Shown in pieces: positions 7,517 to 15,071 of a DNA stretch of 16,527 nt (position 1 is the stretch's first letter; each line of letters opens with the position of its first letter). The stretch is from NCBI GenBank assembly GCA_028687395.1, contig JAQUAE010000002.1, positions 1-16,527 of the forward strand, written 5' to 3'. A model generated the notes under the pieces. It had not been told where the DNA came from, ran no database searches, and saw only the letters and a program-made list of their open reading frames with translations. This DNA comes from Anaerolineales bacterium (GTDB lineage: Bacteria > Chloroflexota > Anaerolineae > Anaerolineales > UBA4823). The position numbers and the translations under genes were made by a program.

Positions 7517-8642
7517 GGCAATGCCTGCCGAGATGCGCGCTCCGCGTGAAGCTTTGCGCAACCAGGCGACCTTGCCGAGCCTTGCCACCCTGTGGGTGGG
7601 GGGCGAAGGCGGGATAGAAGCCGGGCTGGTGGCGCGCGAGGGCGTCCCTTACCGCGCTATCCCCGCTGCTGGGGTGCACGGGGTGGGCTGGTGGCGGCTG
7701 CCGCACAACTTGATCCTGATCGGGCGCGGTTATCTGGCCTCGCGGCGTATCCTGCAGGAAGTCCGCCCGCACGTGATTTTCTTCACCGGTGGGTACATGG
7801 CCGTGCCGATGGCCCTGGCGGCGCGCTTCACCCGCCTGCAGGGAGAACGGGCACGTTCCCTGCTCTACGTCCCGGATATCGAGCCGGGACTGGCCCTCAA
7901 AACCCTGGCTCGCTTTGCCGATCGCATTGCCGTGACTAACGCCCGCTCCACCCGCTACCTGCCCCGCGCCGCCAAGGTCAGCGAGACCGGTTATCCGGTA
8001 CGCCCCGAGCTGATTGCCTGGAGCAGTGCGCAGCGGAAAGCCGAGGCGTTCCGTGTCTTGGGCTTGACCCAGGACTTGCCCGTCCTCCTGGTGTTCGGCG
8101 GCAGCAAGGGCGCTCGCTCGATCAACCGTGCCCTGCTGGCAGCTTTGCCCGAACTGCTCGGCGAGTGCCAGGTCGTCCACCTGAGCGGTGAGCTGGACTG
8201 GGAGGAAGTGCACTCCACCAGCCGCGACCTCGCCGCTTCGCTTTCGCCCGAGATCATGGGGCGCTACCACCCTTACTCTTACCTGCATGCCGAGATGGGC
8301 GCTGCACTGGCCGCCGCTGACCTGGTCGTCTGCCGGGCGGGCGCCTCCACGCTGGGGGAGCTGCCTTTGTTTGGCCTGCCTGCAATCCTGGTCCCCTACC
8401 CGTACGCGTGGCGCTACCAGCAGGTCAACGCTAGCACCCTGGCTGAGAGCGGTGCAGCCCTGGTCCTGCAGGACGGGGAGCTGGAGGAGCGCCTGTCGAC
8501 CACTGTGCGCGGCCTGTTGCACGATGCACCCCGCCTGCAAGCCATGCGCCAGGGGATGGCCGCTCTGGCCCGCCCCAATGCAGCCAGATCGATTGCAGAC
8601 CTGGTCCTCAACCTGGGGGGCTACCTCGGAGGTGAACCATGA
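7413..8642 (+). CDS. murG: MurG: UDP-GlcNAc:lipid I GlcNAc transferase
   Basis: A 409-residue GT28-family enzyme that converts lipid I to lipid II on the inner face of the membrane. The motifs are CAGGTGGGVYPALA (11-24), FTGGYMAVPMALAA, VFGGSKGARSIN and VCRAGASTLGEL, with YQQVNAS near the acceptor/UDP region. The first motif reads GGTGGG where most MurG proteins have GGTGGH, so residue 18 is Gly instead of His. The protein is about 40-50 residues longer than typical. Part of the excess is a stretch at about residues 29-52, between the first helix and LWVGGEGG. ATG 7413 has the purine-rich GGGAGAGG directly before it. The first 104 bases overlap the end of ftsW. The stop overlaps the next gene as ATGA. 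Confidence 0.95.
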   Translation: MSTSLVRLLICAGGTGGGVYPALAVYRTLAATGDKAMPAEMRAPREALRNQATLPSLATLWVGGEGGIEAGLVAREGVPYRAIPAAGVHGVGWWRLPHNLILIGRGYLASRRILQEVRPHVIFFTGGYMAVPMALAARFTRLQGERARSLLYVPDIEPGLALKTLARFADRIAVTNARSTRYLPRAAKVSETGYPVRPELIAWSSAQRKAEAFRVLGLTQDLPVLLVFGGSKGARSINRALLAALPELLGECQVVHLSGELDWEEVHSTSRDLAASLSPEIMGRYHPYSYLHAEMGAALAAADLVVCRAGASTLGELPLFGLPAILVPYPYAWRYQQVNASTLAESGAALVLQDGELEERLSTTVRGLLHDAPRLQAMRQGMAALARPNAARSIADLVLNLGGYLGGEP

Positions 8643-9178
8643 TGGGTTTGTCATTCGCCTTCTGGCTCTTCGTCGCTTTGTTTGCCATTATTGGAGGCAT
8701 TCGGGGCTGGGCGAAGGAGCTGCTGGTGACTTTCAGCATGATTGTCTCCCTTTTCATCATTACGGTATTGGAGCGCTATGTGCCCCCGGTGAAGGTCTTT
8801 TTCGAGCCGCCCAACAGTAGCCAGGAATTTTGGGTGAAGTTCTTCATCGTAGGCTTGTTGGTCTTCTTCGGCTACCAGACGCCCAACCTGCAGCGCATCG
8901 CCGGCGCCCGCTTCGTTCGTGAGCGCCTCTCAGACACCATGCTGGGCTTCTTCCTGGGCGCCATCAATGGATTTCTCATCGTCAGCTCGGTGTGGTATTT
9001 CATGGAGCAGTCGAATTACCCCTTCCGTCAATTCATCATCCGGCCTGAAGCTGGCAACCTGCTCAGCGCGCCAGCCTTACGATTGCTACCTGCCCTGGCG
9101 CCGCGCTGGCTGGGCGCCCCCACGATTTACTTTGCGGTAGCCGTCTCGTTCTTATTCGTCCTGGTGGTCTTCATCTAG
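8639..9178 (+). CDS. CvpA-family membrane protein
   Basis: A 179-residue hydrophobic protein with membrane segments at about 6-20, 30-46, 65-81, 101-121 and 161-179. The pattern IIGGIRGWAKELL after the first helix and MLGFFLGAINGFLIV in the fourth segment resemble the CvpA (colicin V production) family, whose biochemical role is not settled. It lies between murG and murC with a 4-base ATGA overlap to murG and six bases to murC, so it is surely co-expressed with the peptidoglycan genes. GGAGGTG at 8628-8634 serves the start; ATG 8642, one codon later, is equally possible. A role in envelope assembly or division is inferred from position only. If it is not CvpA, it is an unassigned membrane protein. 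Confidence 0.65.
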   Translation: MMGLSFAFWLFVALFAIIGGIRGWAKELLVTFSMIVSLFIITVLERYVPPVKVFFEPPNSSQEFWVKFFIVGLLVFFGYQTPNLQRIAGARFVRERLSDTMLGFFLGAINGFLIVSSVWYFMEQSNYPFRQFIIRPEAGNLLSAPALRLLPALAPRWLGAPTIYFAVAVSFLFVLVVFI

Positions 9179-9184
9179 GAGCGT

Positions 9185-10555
9185 ATGGAGAAACCGGCAG
9201 TGCATCTGATCGGTGTGAGCGGTACAGGGCTTTCAGCAATCGCCAGGGTGTTGTTAGAGCGCGGCTACAGCGTGTCCGGATCGGACCGGGTGCTCTCCCC
9301 CCAGGCGGAAGAGCTGCGCGCCGACGGGGTGCACATTGCCATTGGCCACCGCCCGGAGAACATCGCTGGCGCCGACCTGGTGGTGCGTTCCTCCGCGGTG
9401 CGGGATGACAACCCCGAGGTGCTGGCTGCCCGGCAGGCGGGTATTCCGGTTTTAAAACGCTCCGATTTCCTGGGGCAATTGATGCTGGAAAACCGCGTGG
9501 TGGCGGTCGCTGGCACGCATGGCAAGACCACCACCACCGCTATGCTCGCCTGGACGCTCACCGCCCTGGGGGAGGATCCCACCTATATCATCGGTGGGGT
9601 GGCCAATAACCTGGGGACGAACGCGCACGCCGGCGCCGGGCGAGAATTCGTCATCGAAGCCGACGAGTACGACAACATGTTCCTGGGGTTGGCTCCTGAC
9701 GTTGCCATCGTGACCAACCTGGAATACGACCATCCCGATTTCTTTCCCACCCCGCAGGCGTTCTACCAGGCATTCCTGGCCTTCGCCCGCAGGGTCAAGC
9801 CGGGGGGCTGCCTGGTGGTGTGCCAGGACGATCCCGGCGCAGGGGCGCTCGCCAAGGAAGTCACGCCTGCGAGCCAGGTGCTCACCTACGGGTTGGACGC
9901 GGCTGGAGACCGACCGGCGCCGGATTACCAGGCTGCCCAACTGGAGGCGAACGCCAACGGCGGTTATAGCTTCACCGTCTTGCGCCGCGGGGTGCTGCAG
10001 GCGCTAGTCGATTTGCAGGTTCCCGGCGTGCATAACGTGCGCAACGCCCTGGCCTGCCTGGCAGCTTTGGACGCCCTCGGCAAGCCCCTCGATGAAGCCG
10101 GGTGCGCCCTGAACGCCTACCAGGGCGCTGGCCGGCGCTTCGAGCTGCGCGGCGAGTTCAACGGGGCGCCGGTGATCGACGACTACGCCCACCATCCCAG
10201 CGAGATTGGCGCCACGCTGGCGGCTGCCCGCACCCGCTACCCCAGCAAGGCAATCTGGGCGGTTTGGCAGCCGCACACTTACTCCCGTTTACAGGCGCTG
10301 GAGAAGGACTACCTGGGTGCCTTCGCCGACGCGGATCACCTGGTGGTCACCGAGGTGTACGGAGCGCGCGAGCAGCCTCCGCAGGGTTTTTCCACCCAGG
10401 AATGGGTGGGGCGGATTCGCCACCCCGACGTGCGCTTCATCCCCGACATGGAGCAGGTCGTCGCTGTGCTGCGCAAAGAGCTTTCCGCCGAGACGGTGCT
10501 CCTGGTGCTTTCGGCGGGCGACGCCGACCGCATCGGCCGGGAGCTGACAGGATGA
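9185..10555 (+). CDS. murC: UDP-N-acetylmuramate--L-alanine ligase
   Basis: A 456-residue cytoplasmic Mur ligase that adds L-Ala to UDP-MurNAc, the first amino acid of the stem peptide. The N-terminal Rossmann motif reads HLIGVSGTGLSAIA. The ATP loop is GTHGKTTTT (110-118, Lys114). The metal-binding region reads EADEYD (158-163), followed by TNLEYDHPDFF. The C-terminal domain has DDYAHHPSEI (332-341), shared by MurC and the recycling ligase Mpl. Most MurC proteins have DESD where this has DEYD, a form also seen in Mpl. No other murC is present and the gene sits in a biosynthetic cluster, so MurC is preferred. AGGAG at 9177-9181 overlaps the previous stop and is only three bases from the ATG. 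Confidence 0.9.
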   Translation: MEKPAVHLIGVSGTGLSAIARVLLERGYSVSGSDRVLSPQAEELRADGVHIAIGHRPENIAGADLVVRSSAVRDDNPEVLAARQAGIPVLKRSDFLGQLMLENRVVAVAGTHGKTTTTAMLAWTLTALGEDPTYIIGGVANNLGTNAHAGAGREFVIEADEYDNMFLGLAPDVAIVTNLEYDHPDFFPTPQAFYQAFLAFARRVKPGGCLVVCQDDPGAGALAKEVTPASQVLTYGLDAAGDRPAPDYQAAQLEANANGGYSFTVLRRGVLQALVDLQVPGVHNVRNALACLAALDALGKPLDEAGCALNAYQGAGRRFELRGEFNGAPVIDDYAHHPSEIGATLAAARTRYPSKAIWAVWQPHTYSRLQALEKDYLGAFADADHLVVTEVYGAREQPPQGFSTQEWVGRIRHPDVRFIPDMEQVVAVLRKELSAETVLLVLSAGDADRIGRELTG

Positions 10556-10559
10556 TGAG

Positions 10560-11543
10560 ATGGTTGTGGTGGACCGCCTGATGACCGTGAGCCTCTCCCC
10601 CGCCGCGCTGGCGAGCCTGGAACGCCGTTTTGGAGCTCAGGTGCGTTTCGGCATTCCCCTGGCGCGCTACACTGCCGCGAGGGTGGGCGGCCCGGCGGAG
10701 TGCCTTATCGAGATCGAATCAGCCACAGCCCTGGCGGATGCAGCCGCCTGGTTATGGGCGCAAGGGCTGGATTTCCTGGTGTTGGGCGGCGGGTCGAACG
10801 TCCTGGTGAGCGATAGCGGGCTCAAGGGCGTCATCCTGGTCAATAAGGCGCGCGCTGCCGGCAAGGTGCGTTTCGAGGCGCGTAGCCAACCGCCGGTGGT
10901 GTGGGCGGAGGCGGGCGTCAACCTGGGCGTCATCGCTCGCCAGGCGGCTGTGCGTGGGCTCTCCGGGTTGGAGTGGGCAGCCGGCATTCCCGGCACGCTG
11001 GGCGGCGCTGTGGTCGGCAACGCTGGCGCGCACGGCGGGGATATCGCCGCTAACCTGATCGTGGCAGAAATCTTGCAACGAGAGCAGTCAGCGGTGGGGA
11101 TCTCGACGAGCATAAGCCAGTGGTCGCCTGAGCGTATGGAGTTCGCTTATCGCAGCAGCCGACTAAAAAAGGCTCCCGGCCAGGCCCTCGTTTTGAGCGC
11201 AACCTTACGCCTGGAAAGCAGTTCCCGGGAAGCGGTAGAGGAGAAAATGGAGGCCTTCAACGCCTACCGGCGCCAGACGCAGCCCCCCGGGGCGAGCATG
11301 GGTTCGATGTTCAAGAATCCCCCCAGCGATTATGCTGGTCGCTTGATCGAGGCGGCAGGATTGAAGGGCGCCCGTGTGGGTGGGGCGCAGATCAGTCTGT
11401 TGCACGCAAATTTCTTCATTAACGAAGGCGCTGCCACGGCTGGCGACATCTACGCCCTGATCCAGCTCGCCCGCCGCCAGGTGCGCCAGGCCTCCGGCGT
11501 GGAGCTGGAGACGGAAATTCAGTTGTTGGGTGATTTTGCATGA
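10560..11543 (+). CDS. murB: UDP-N-acetylenolpyruvoylglucosamine reductase
   Basis: A 327-residue FAD-dependent oxidoreductase that uses NADPH to reduce UDP-GlcNAc-enolpyruvate to UDP-MurNAc. FAD-binding motifs are RVGGPAECLIEI, VLGGGSNVLVSDSGLKG and AAGIPGTLGGAVVGNAGAHGGD. The catalytic-type residues are Tyr197-Arg198 in FAYRSS, Ser249 in GSMFKNP and Glu319 in TEIQLLG. The usual HANFFINEGAATA segment is present. ATG 10560 has AGGAT at 10549-10553 with a six-base spacer. ATG 10581 is an alternative that would shorten the N-terminus by seven residues. Only four bases separate it from murC. Confidence 0.95.
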   Translation: MVVVDRLMTVSLSPAALASLERRFGAQVRFGIPLARYTAARVGGPAECLIEIESATALADAAAWLWAQGLDFLVLGGGSNVLVSDSGLKGVILVNKARAAGKVRFEARSQPPVVWAEAGVNLGVIARQAAVRGLSGLEWAAGIPGTLGGAVVGNAGAHGGDIAANLIVAEILQREQSAVGISTSISQWSPERMEFAYRSSRLKKAPGQALVLSATLRLESSSREAVEEKMEAFNAYRRQTQPPGASMGSMFKNPPSDYAGRLIEAAGLKGARVGGAQISLLHANFFINEGAATAGDIYALIQLARRQVRQASGVELETEIQLLGDFA

Positions 11544-11549
11544 ACGCAT

Positions 11550-11586
11550 CGTCCGGTTATCCTTCCTATACATCTTTCGCCGGACG
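11550..11586 (+). promoter_or_regulatory. Stem-loop in the murB-ddl gap
   Basis: CGTCCGG (11550-11556) and CCGGACG (11580-11586) are perfect inverted copies enclosing a 23-base pyrimidine-rich loop. The structure fills most of the short gap between murB and ddl. Its 3' arm ends two bases before GGAG (11588-11591), the likely ddl ribosome binding site. There is no following T-run, so it is not a standard terminator. A role in tuning ddl translation or mRNA processing is inference. Confidence 0.45.
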
Positions 11587-11587
11587 C

Positions 11588-11591
11588 GGAG
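11588..11591 (+). promoter_or_regulatory. Probable ribosome binding site for ddl
   Basis: GGAG is seven bases before TTG 11599. The more conventional ATG at 11611, four codons later, has no good Shine-Dalgarno sequence at the right distance. This is why TTG 11599 was chosen, with the ATG kept as an alternative. Confidence 0.45.
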
Positions 11592-11598
11592 TGGAACG

Positions 11599-12735
11599 TT
11601 GAAGCGCACAATGGACAAACTCAGGATTGCAGTCATTTTCGGCGGCCGGTCGGGCGAACACGAGATTTCGCTGCTCTCAGCTCGCTCGATCATCTCGGCC
11701 CTCGATCCGAATAAATACGCCATCACCCAGGTCGGGATCGACCACCAGGGCGCCTGGCACATTGGGGAGGGTGTGCTGGAAGCGATGGAGAAAGGCCGGT
11801 TGAAGGGCCTCACCCCGGCAACCCTCCTGCCCGACCCGACGCGGGCTGGCCTTTGCGCTCTAACCATGAAGGAGGGCGCCAACCTCATCGAATGCCTCCA
11901 GGAGCTGGACGTGGTCTTTCCCGTCCTGCATGGCACCTTTGGCGAGGATGGCGCCATACAGGGTTTATTCGAGATGGCCGACCTGGCGTACGTCGGGGCG
12001 GGCGTCACCGCGTCCGCGGTGGGGATGGATAAAGCGGTCTTCAAGGACGTGATGCGCGCTAACGGTATCCCGGTGGTGGATTCGATCACCGTGCTGAGCA
12101 AGCACATCCACGCTGACCTGCAAGGGGTGTTGAACCAGGTGGAGGCTTTCAGCGAATATCCCTATTTCGTCAAGCCGGTCAACCTGGGCTCCTCGGTCGG
12201 GGTGAGCAAGTGCCGCCATCGCTCCGATTTGCTCGAGGGCCTGATGGAAGCAGCGCGCTTCGACCGGCGGGTGCTGGTCGAGCGAGCGATCAATGCCCGT
12301 GAGATCGAGGTGAGCGTGCTGGGAAACGAGGACCCGCAGGCCTCCTTGCCGGGCGAGATCATCCCTGCTGCCGACTTCTACTCCTACGAAGCCAAGTACC
12401 ACGACGATCGCTCGCAATTGCTCATCCCCGCGCCCCTGCCCCAGACGATTACCGAGCAGTTGCGCAGCCTGGCGGTGCGCTCCTTCCTGGCGATCGATGG
12501 CGCCGGCATGGCGCGGGTGGATTTCCTGCTCGACAGGGACACTCAGCAGTGCTATTTGAGTGAGGTGAACACCATACCGGGTTTTACCCGCATCAGCATG
12601 TACCCGAAACTGTGGGAGGCCAGCGGGATATCCTATCCCGAGCTGGTTGACCGCCTGGTCGACCTGGCGTTGCAGCGCAAAGCGGAGCGCGACCAGATCG
12701 AGCGGCGCTACGAGAGAACTCAGGATGGAGGCTAA
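11599..12735 (+). CDS. ddl: D-alanine--D-alanine ligase
   Basis: An ATP-grasp enzyme of 378 residues (374 if ATG 11611 is used) that makes the D-Ala-D-Ala dipeptide consumed by MurF. Motifs are VIFGGRSGEHEIS (12-24), HGTFGEDGAIQG (111-122), VKPVNLGSSVGVSK (191-204), DFYSYEAKY (259-267), RVDFL (306-310) and SEVNTIPGFT (321-330). The Tyr-containing YEAKY loop, together with Glu22 and Ser199, fits a D-Ala-D-Ala enzyme rather than a VanA-type D-Ala-D-Lac ligase, which has a different residue there. The C-terminus ends in a charged helix (about 354-378). The frame is open back into murB, but the conserved protein begins at DKLRIAVIFGG. It follows murB after about 55 bases, one of the larger gaps in the block. 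Confidence 0.95.
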   Translation: MKRTMDKLRIAVIFGGRSGEHEISLLSARSIISALDPNKYAITQVGIDHQGAWHIGEGVLEAMEKGRLKGLTPATLLPDPTRAGLCALTMKEGANLIECLQELDVVFPVLHGTFGEDGAIQGLFEMADLAYVGAGVTASAVGMDKAVFKDVMRANGIPVVDSITVLSKHIHADLQGVLNQVEAFSEYPYFVKPVNLGSSVGVSKCRHRSDLLEGLMEAARFDRRVLVERAINAREIEVSVLGNEDPQASLPGEIIPAADFYSYEAKYHDDRSQLLIPAPLPQTITEQLRSLAVRSFLAIDGAGMARVDFLLDRDTQQCYLSEVNTIPGFTRISMYPKLWEASGISYPELVDRLVDLALQRKAERDQIERRYERTQDGG

Positions 12736-12737
12736 GC

Positions 12738-13745
12738 GTGGCCGGGGCGAAACGTTCTAACCCAGGCTGGGCCGAGACGCTCGCTCGCCGCTTGAAACCG
12801 GAGGCGGAGCGCCGCGACCACCGCGACCACCGCGCCCGCCGCAGCTCGCGCCAGGCAGCCAGGCGCGCCGCGCCGCCTCCCAGCCGTGACGTGCCGGTGA
12901 TGATGCGTGGTTACACCTACGGTGTCCCTTCCCAAATCCGCCGCCCTGCCAAGACGCGGCGCAGGTGGGACGTCGCCTTGGGCGTTCCCGGTGCCGAGGT
13001 GCGCTTGCCAGCCCTGCCCGAAATCAACGTTGGTTGGCGCCTGATCTCCGCCGCGATGGCGGCGCTGATTGGTCTGGCGCTGTACTTTGCCTGGAATTCG
13101 CCCGTGTTCCGCATTCAGCAGGTCCAGGTAGAAGGCTTGCGCCGCCTGGCTATCGAAGATCTGAATCCGATCCTGGCGCTGCGAGACGAGCTGATCTTTG
13201 CCGTTAGCCCCACTGAATTGCGCCAGGAGCTCGAGACGGCGTATCCGGAATTCTCCCAGGTGGTGGTAGCGGTGAAATTTCCCAACCAGGTGCTGGTAAC
13301 GCTGGAAGAGCGCACCCCCATCCTGAGGTGGGAACAGGATGGCAAAACCGTCCTGATTGACGCCAATGGATTTGCCTTCCTGGAGCGCGGCCAGCCCTCC
13401 CAGGAGATAGCCCTGGTGGTAAAAGCCAGCAGCCCGCCTCCCGCCCTCAGCCAACGCGAGGCGCTGGAAGACGCCGTCCCCTTCCTGCCTGTGGAGATGG
13501 TCTCGGCGATATTATCCTTGAGCGCAGTGGTCCCTGCCAACACCCCAATTATCTACGACGCCAGGCACGGGTTGGGATGGGCGGATGGGCGCGGCTGGCA
13601 GGTCTATTTCGGAGACGTGCAGGATATCAACGTCAAGATGAATGTGTACACAGCCATCGTCAAGAAATTGAAGAAAGAATCCATTAAGCCGGCGTTGATC
13701 AGTGTGGAGTTCGTTCACGCTCCATATTACCGAGGGGAGCAGTAA
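12738..13745 (+). CDS. ftsQ: FtsQ/DivIB-type division protein
   Basis: A 335-residue bitopic protein of the divisome bridge that partners FtsL and FtsB/DivIC. An unusually long cytoplasmic N-terminus (about 1-100) is very rich in Arg and includes a RDHRDHRARR run encoded by a 9-base direct repeat at 12813-12830. One membrane segment lies at about 101-119. A POTRA domain follows (about 123-194, FRIQQVQVEGLRRLAIEDL through LVTLEERTPILRW), then the FtsQ beta-domain with VLIDANGFAFLERG. GTG 12738 has GGAGG at 12727-12731, six bases away and inside ddl. This start is two bases after the ddl stop. Its position between ddl and ftsA is canonical. Confidence 0.9.
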   Translation: MAGAKRSNPGWAETLARRLKPEAERRDHRDHRARRSSRQAARRAAPPPSRDVPVMMRGYTYGVPSQIRRPAKTRRRWDVALGVPGAEVRLPALPEINVGWRLISAAMAALIGLALYFAWNSPVFRIQQVQVEGLRRLAIEDLNPILALRDELIFAVSPTELRQELETAYPEFSQVVVAVKFPNQVLVTLEERTPILRWEQDGKTVLIDANGFAFLERGQPSQEIALVVKASSPPPALSQREALEDAVPFLPVEMVSAILSLSAVVPANTPIIYDARHGLGWADGRGWQVYFGDVQDINVKMNVYTAIVKKLKKESIKPALISVEFVHAPYYRGEQ

Positions 13746-13749
13746 TCCG

Positions 13750-14991
13750 ATGGACCAGGCAATTGTGGTTGGCATCGACGTAGGAACGACGAAGATCTGC
13801 ACCCTGGTGGGCCGGGAGGAAGCTCCGGGGCAATTGCGCATCCTCGGGGTTGGCATTGAGCCCTCCCAGGGCATCAAGAAGGGTGTGGTGGTCGATATCG
13901 AAGCGGCCGCCCAGGCCATCACGCGCTCGATCGAGAAGGCCGAACGCACCTCCGGGCTGGAGATCAATTCGGCGCTGGTGAGCCTGGCGGGTTCCCAGGT
14001 CTCCTCGGTCAACAGCCATGGCGTGGTCGGCGTGACGGGACACATCATCGACCAGGGGGATGTCGAGCGGGCCATCGAGGCCGCCCGGGCGGTGGCAATC
14101 CCTCACAACCGCGAGATCATTCACGTCATCCACCGCGGTTTCAACGTGGATGGGCAGGAGGGCATCCGCATGCCCATCGGGATGCACGGCTATCGCCTGG
14201 AGGTGGAGACACACATCATCACCGCCTCCGCCGCGGCGGTCGAGAACCTGCGCCAGTGCGTGGGCGCCTCCGGCGTCGAGATCTCCCAGTTCGTGCTCAA
14301 CCCCCTGGCTTCCGCCGAAGTGGTGCTCACCGAAACCGAGCGGCAGATGGGCGTGGTGGTGTGCGACATGGGTGGGGGCACCACCGACATGGCTATCTAC
14401 ATCGATGGAGACGTCTGGCATACCTCGGTGCTCTCCGTGGGCGGCAATCACGTCACCTCCGACATCGCCCACGGGCTGCGCCTGCCGATGACCCAGGCGG
14501 AGGAAATCAAGATTCAGCACGGGCAGGCACTGCAATCTGAGGTGGACCCGCTGGAATATTTCAACGTCCGTCCCTTCGGCGAGGAAACCCCGGTGCAGAT
14601 CAGCCGCAGCGAGCTGGTGCATATCATCGAGGCCCGGGTGGAAGAGATAATCGGCATGGTGCTGCAGGAAATCCGCCACTCGGGATACGATGGACTGCTG
14701 CCGGCAGGTATGGTGCTCACCGGCGGGTGCAGCCTGCTGCCCAACATTCGCGCGCTGGCCGGGCGGGTGTTGGGTGTGCCGGTGCGCGTCGCCAGGCCGG
14801 AGAACTTGCTGGGTATGACCGACAAGCTCGATTCACCGGCTTATTCGACCAGCGTGGGACTGCTCAAGTGGGCCCTGCTGATGAGCGAATTTGCCCCACT
14901 CGGACCGCGGCGGCGAACGAGCTTCTCGACCTCCAGCGAGTCGCTCGGATGGGAGAATGTCAAGAGCTGGCTCAGGCGCTTATTGCCATGA
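13750..14991 (+). CDS. ftsA: FtsA, actin-like membrane anchor of the Z-ring
   Basis: A 413-residue actin-fold ATPase that tethers FtsZ to the membrane and recruits later division proteins. Phosphate loop 1 is GIDVGTTK (8-15). The FtsA-specific 1C subdomain region contains HGVVGVTGHIIDQGDVERAI. Phosphate loop 2 is DMGGGTTD (206-213), and the adenosine motif is LTGGCSLLPN (323-332). The C-terminal GWENVKSWLRRLLP (400-413) is a clear amphipathic membrane-targeting helix after a Ser/Thr-rich linker. ATG 13750 has GAGGGGAG at 13732-13739 inside the end of ftsQ, and four bases separate the genes. An in-frame extension to 13702 would overlap ftsQ and has no support. Confidence 0.96.
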   Translation: MDQAIVVGIDVGTTKICTLVGREEAPGQLRILGVGIEPSQGIKKGVVVDIEAAAQAITRSIEKAERTSGLEINSALVSLAGSQVSSVNSHGVVGVTGHIIDQGDVERAIEAARAVAIPHNREIIHVIHRGFNVDGQEGIRMPIGMHGYRLEVETHIITASAAAVENLRQCVGASGVEISQFVLNPLASAEVVLTETERQMGVVVCDMGGGTTDMAIYIDGDVWHTSVLSVGGNHVTSDIAHGLRLPMTQAEEIKIQHGQALQSEVDPLEYFNVRPFGEETPVQISRSELVHIIEARVEEIIGMVLQEIRHSGYDGLLPAGMVLTGGCSLLPNIRALAGRVLGVPVRVARPENLLGMTDKLDSPAYSTSVGLLKWALLMSEFAPLGPRRRTSFSTSSESLGWENVKSWLRRLLP

Positions 14992-15057
14992 ACCAGCCAC
15001 CCGGATGGTCGTTAGCCATGCAATTATCCAAGGCAAGATAGATTCAACCATTTATCG

Positions 15058-15063
15058 AGGAGG
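15058..15063 (+). promoter_or_regulatory. Strong ribosome binding site of ftsZ
   Basis: A full AGGAGG consensus, within GAGGAGG, lies eight bases before ATG 15072. It is the most consensus-like site in the window, fitting high FtsZ demand. The 80-base ftsA-ftsZ gap (14992-15071) holds no convincing promoter or terminator that I can identify by eye. Confidence 0.75.
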
Positions 15064-15071
15064 ATGTCACT

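Noticed and set aside
7320..8654. 444-residue minus-strand open frame opposite murG
   Set aside because: It is a mirror of murG codons with Gln/His/Gly-rich composition and no recognisable motif. Convergent coding here is not supported.
14992..15071. A dedicated ftsZ promoter in the ftsA-ftsZ gap
   Set aside because: TAGATT-like and TTAGCC/ATGCAA-like hexamers are present but at wrong spacings, so no promoter is claimed.
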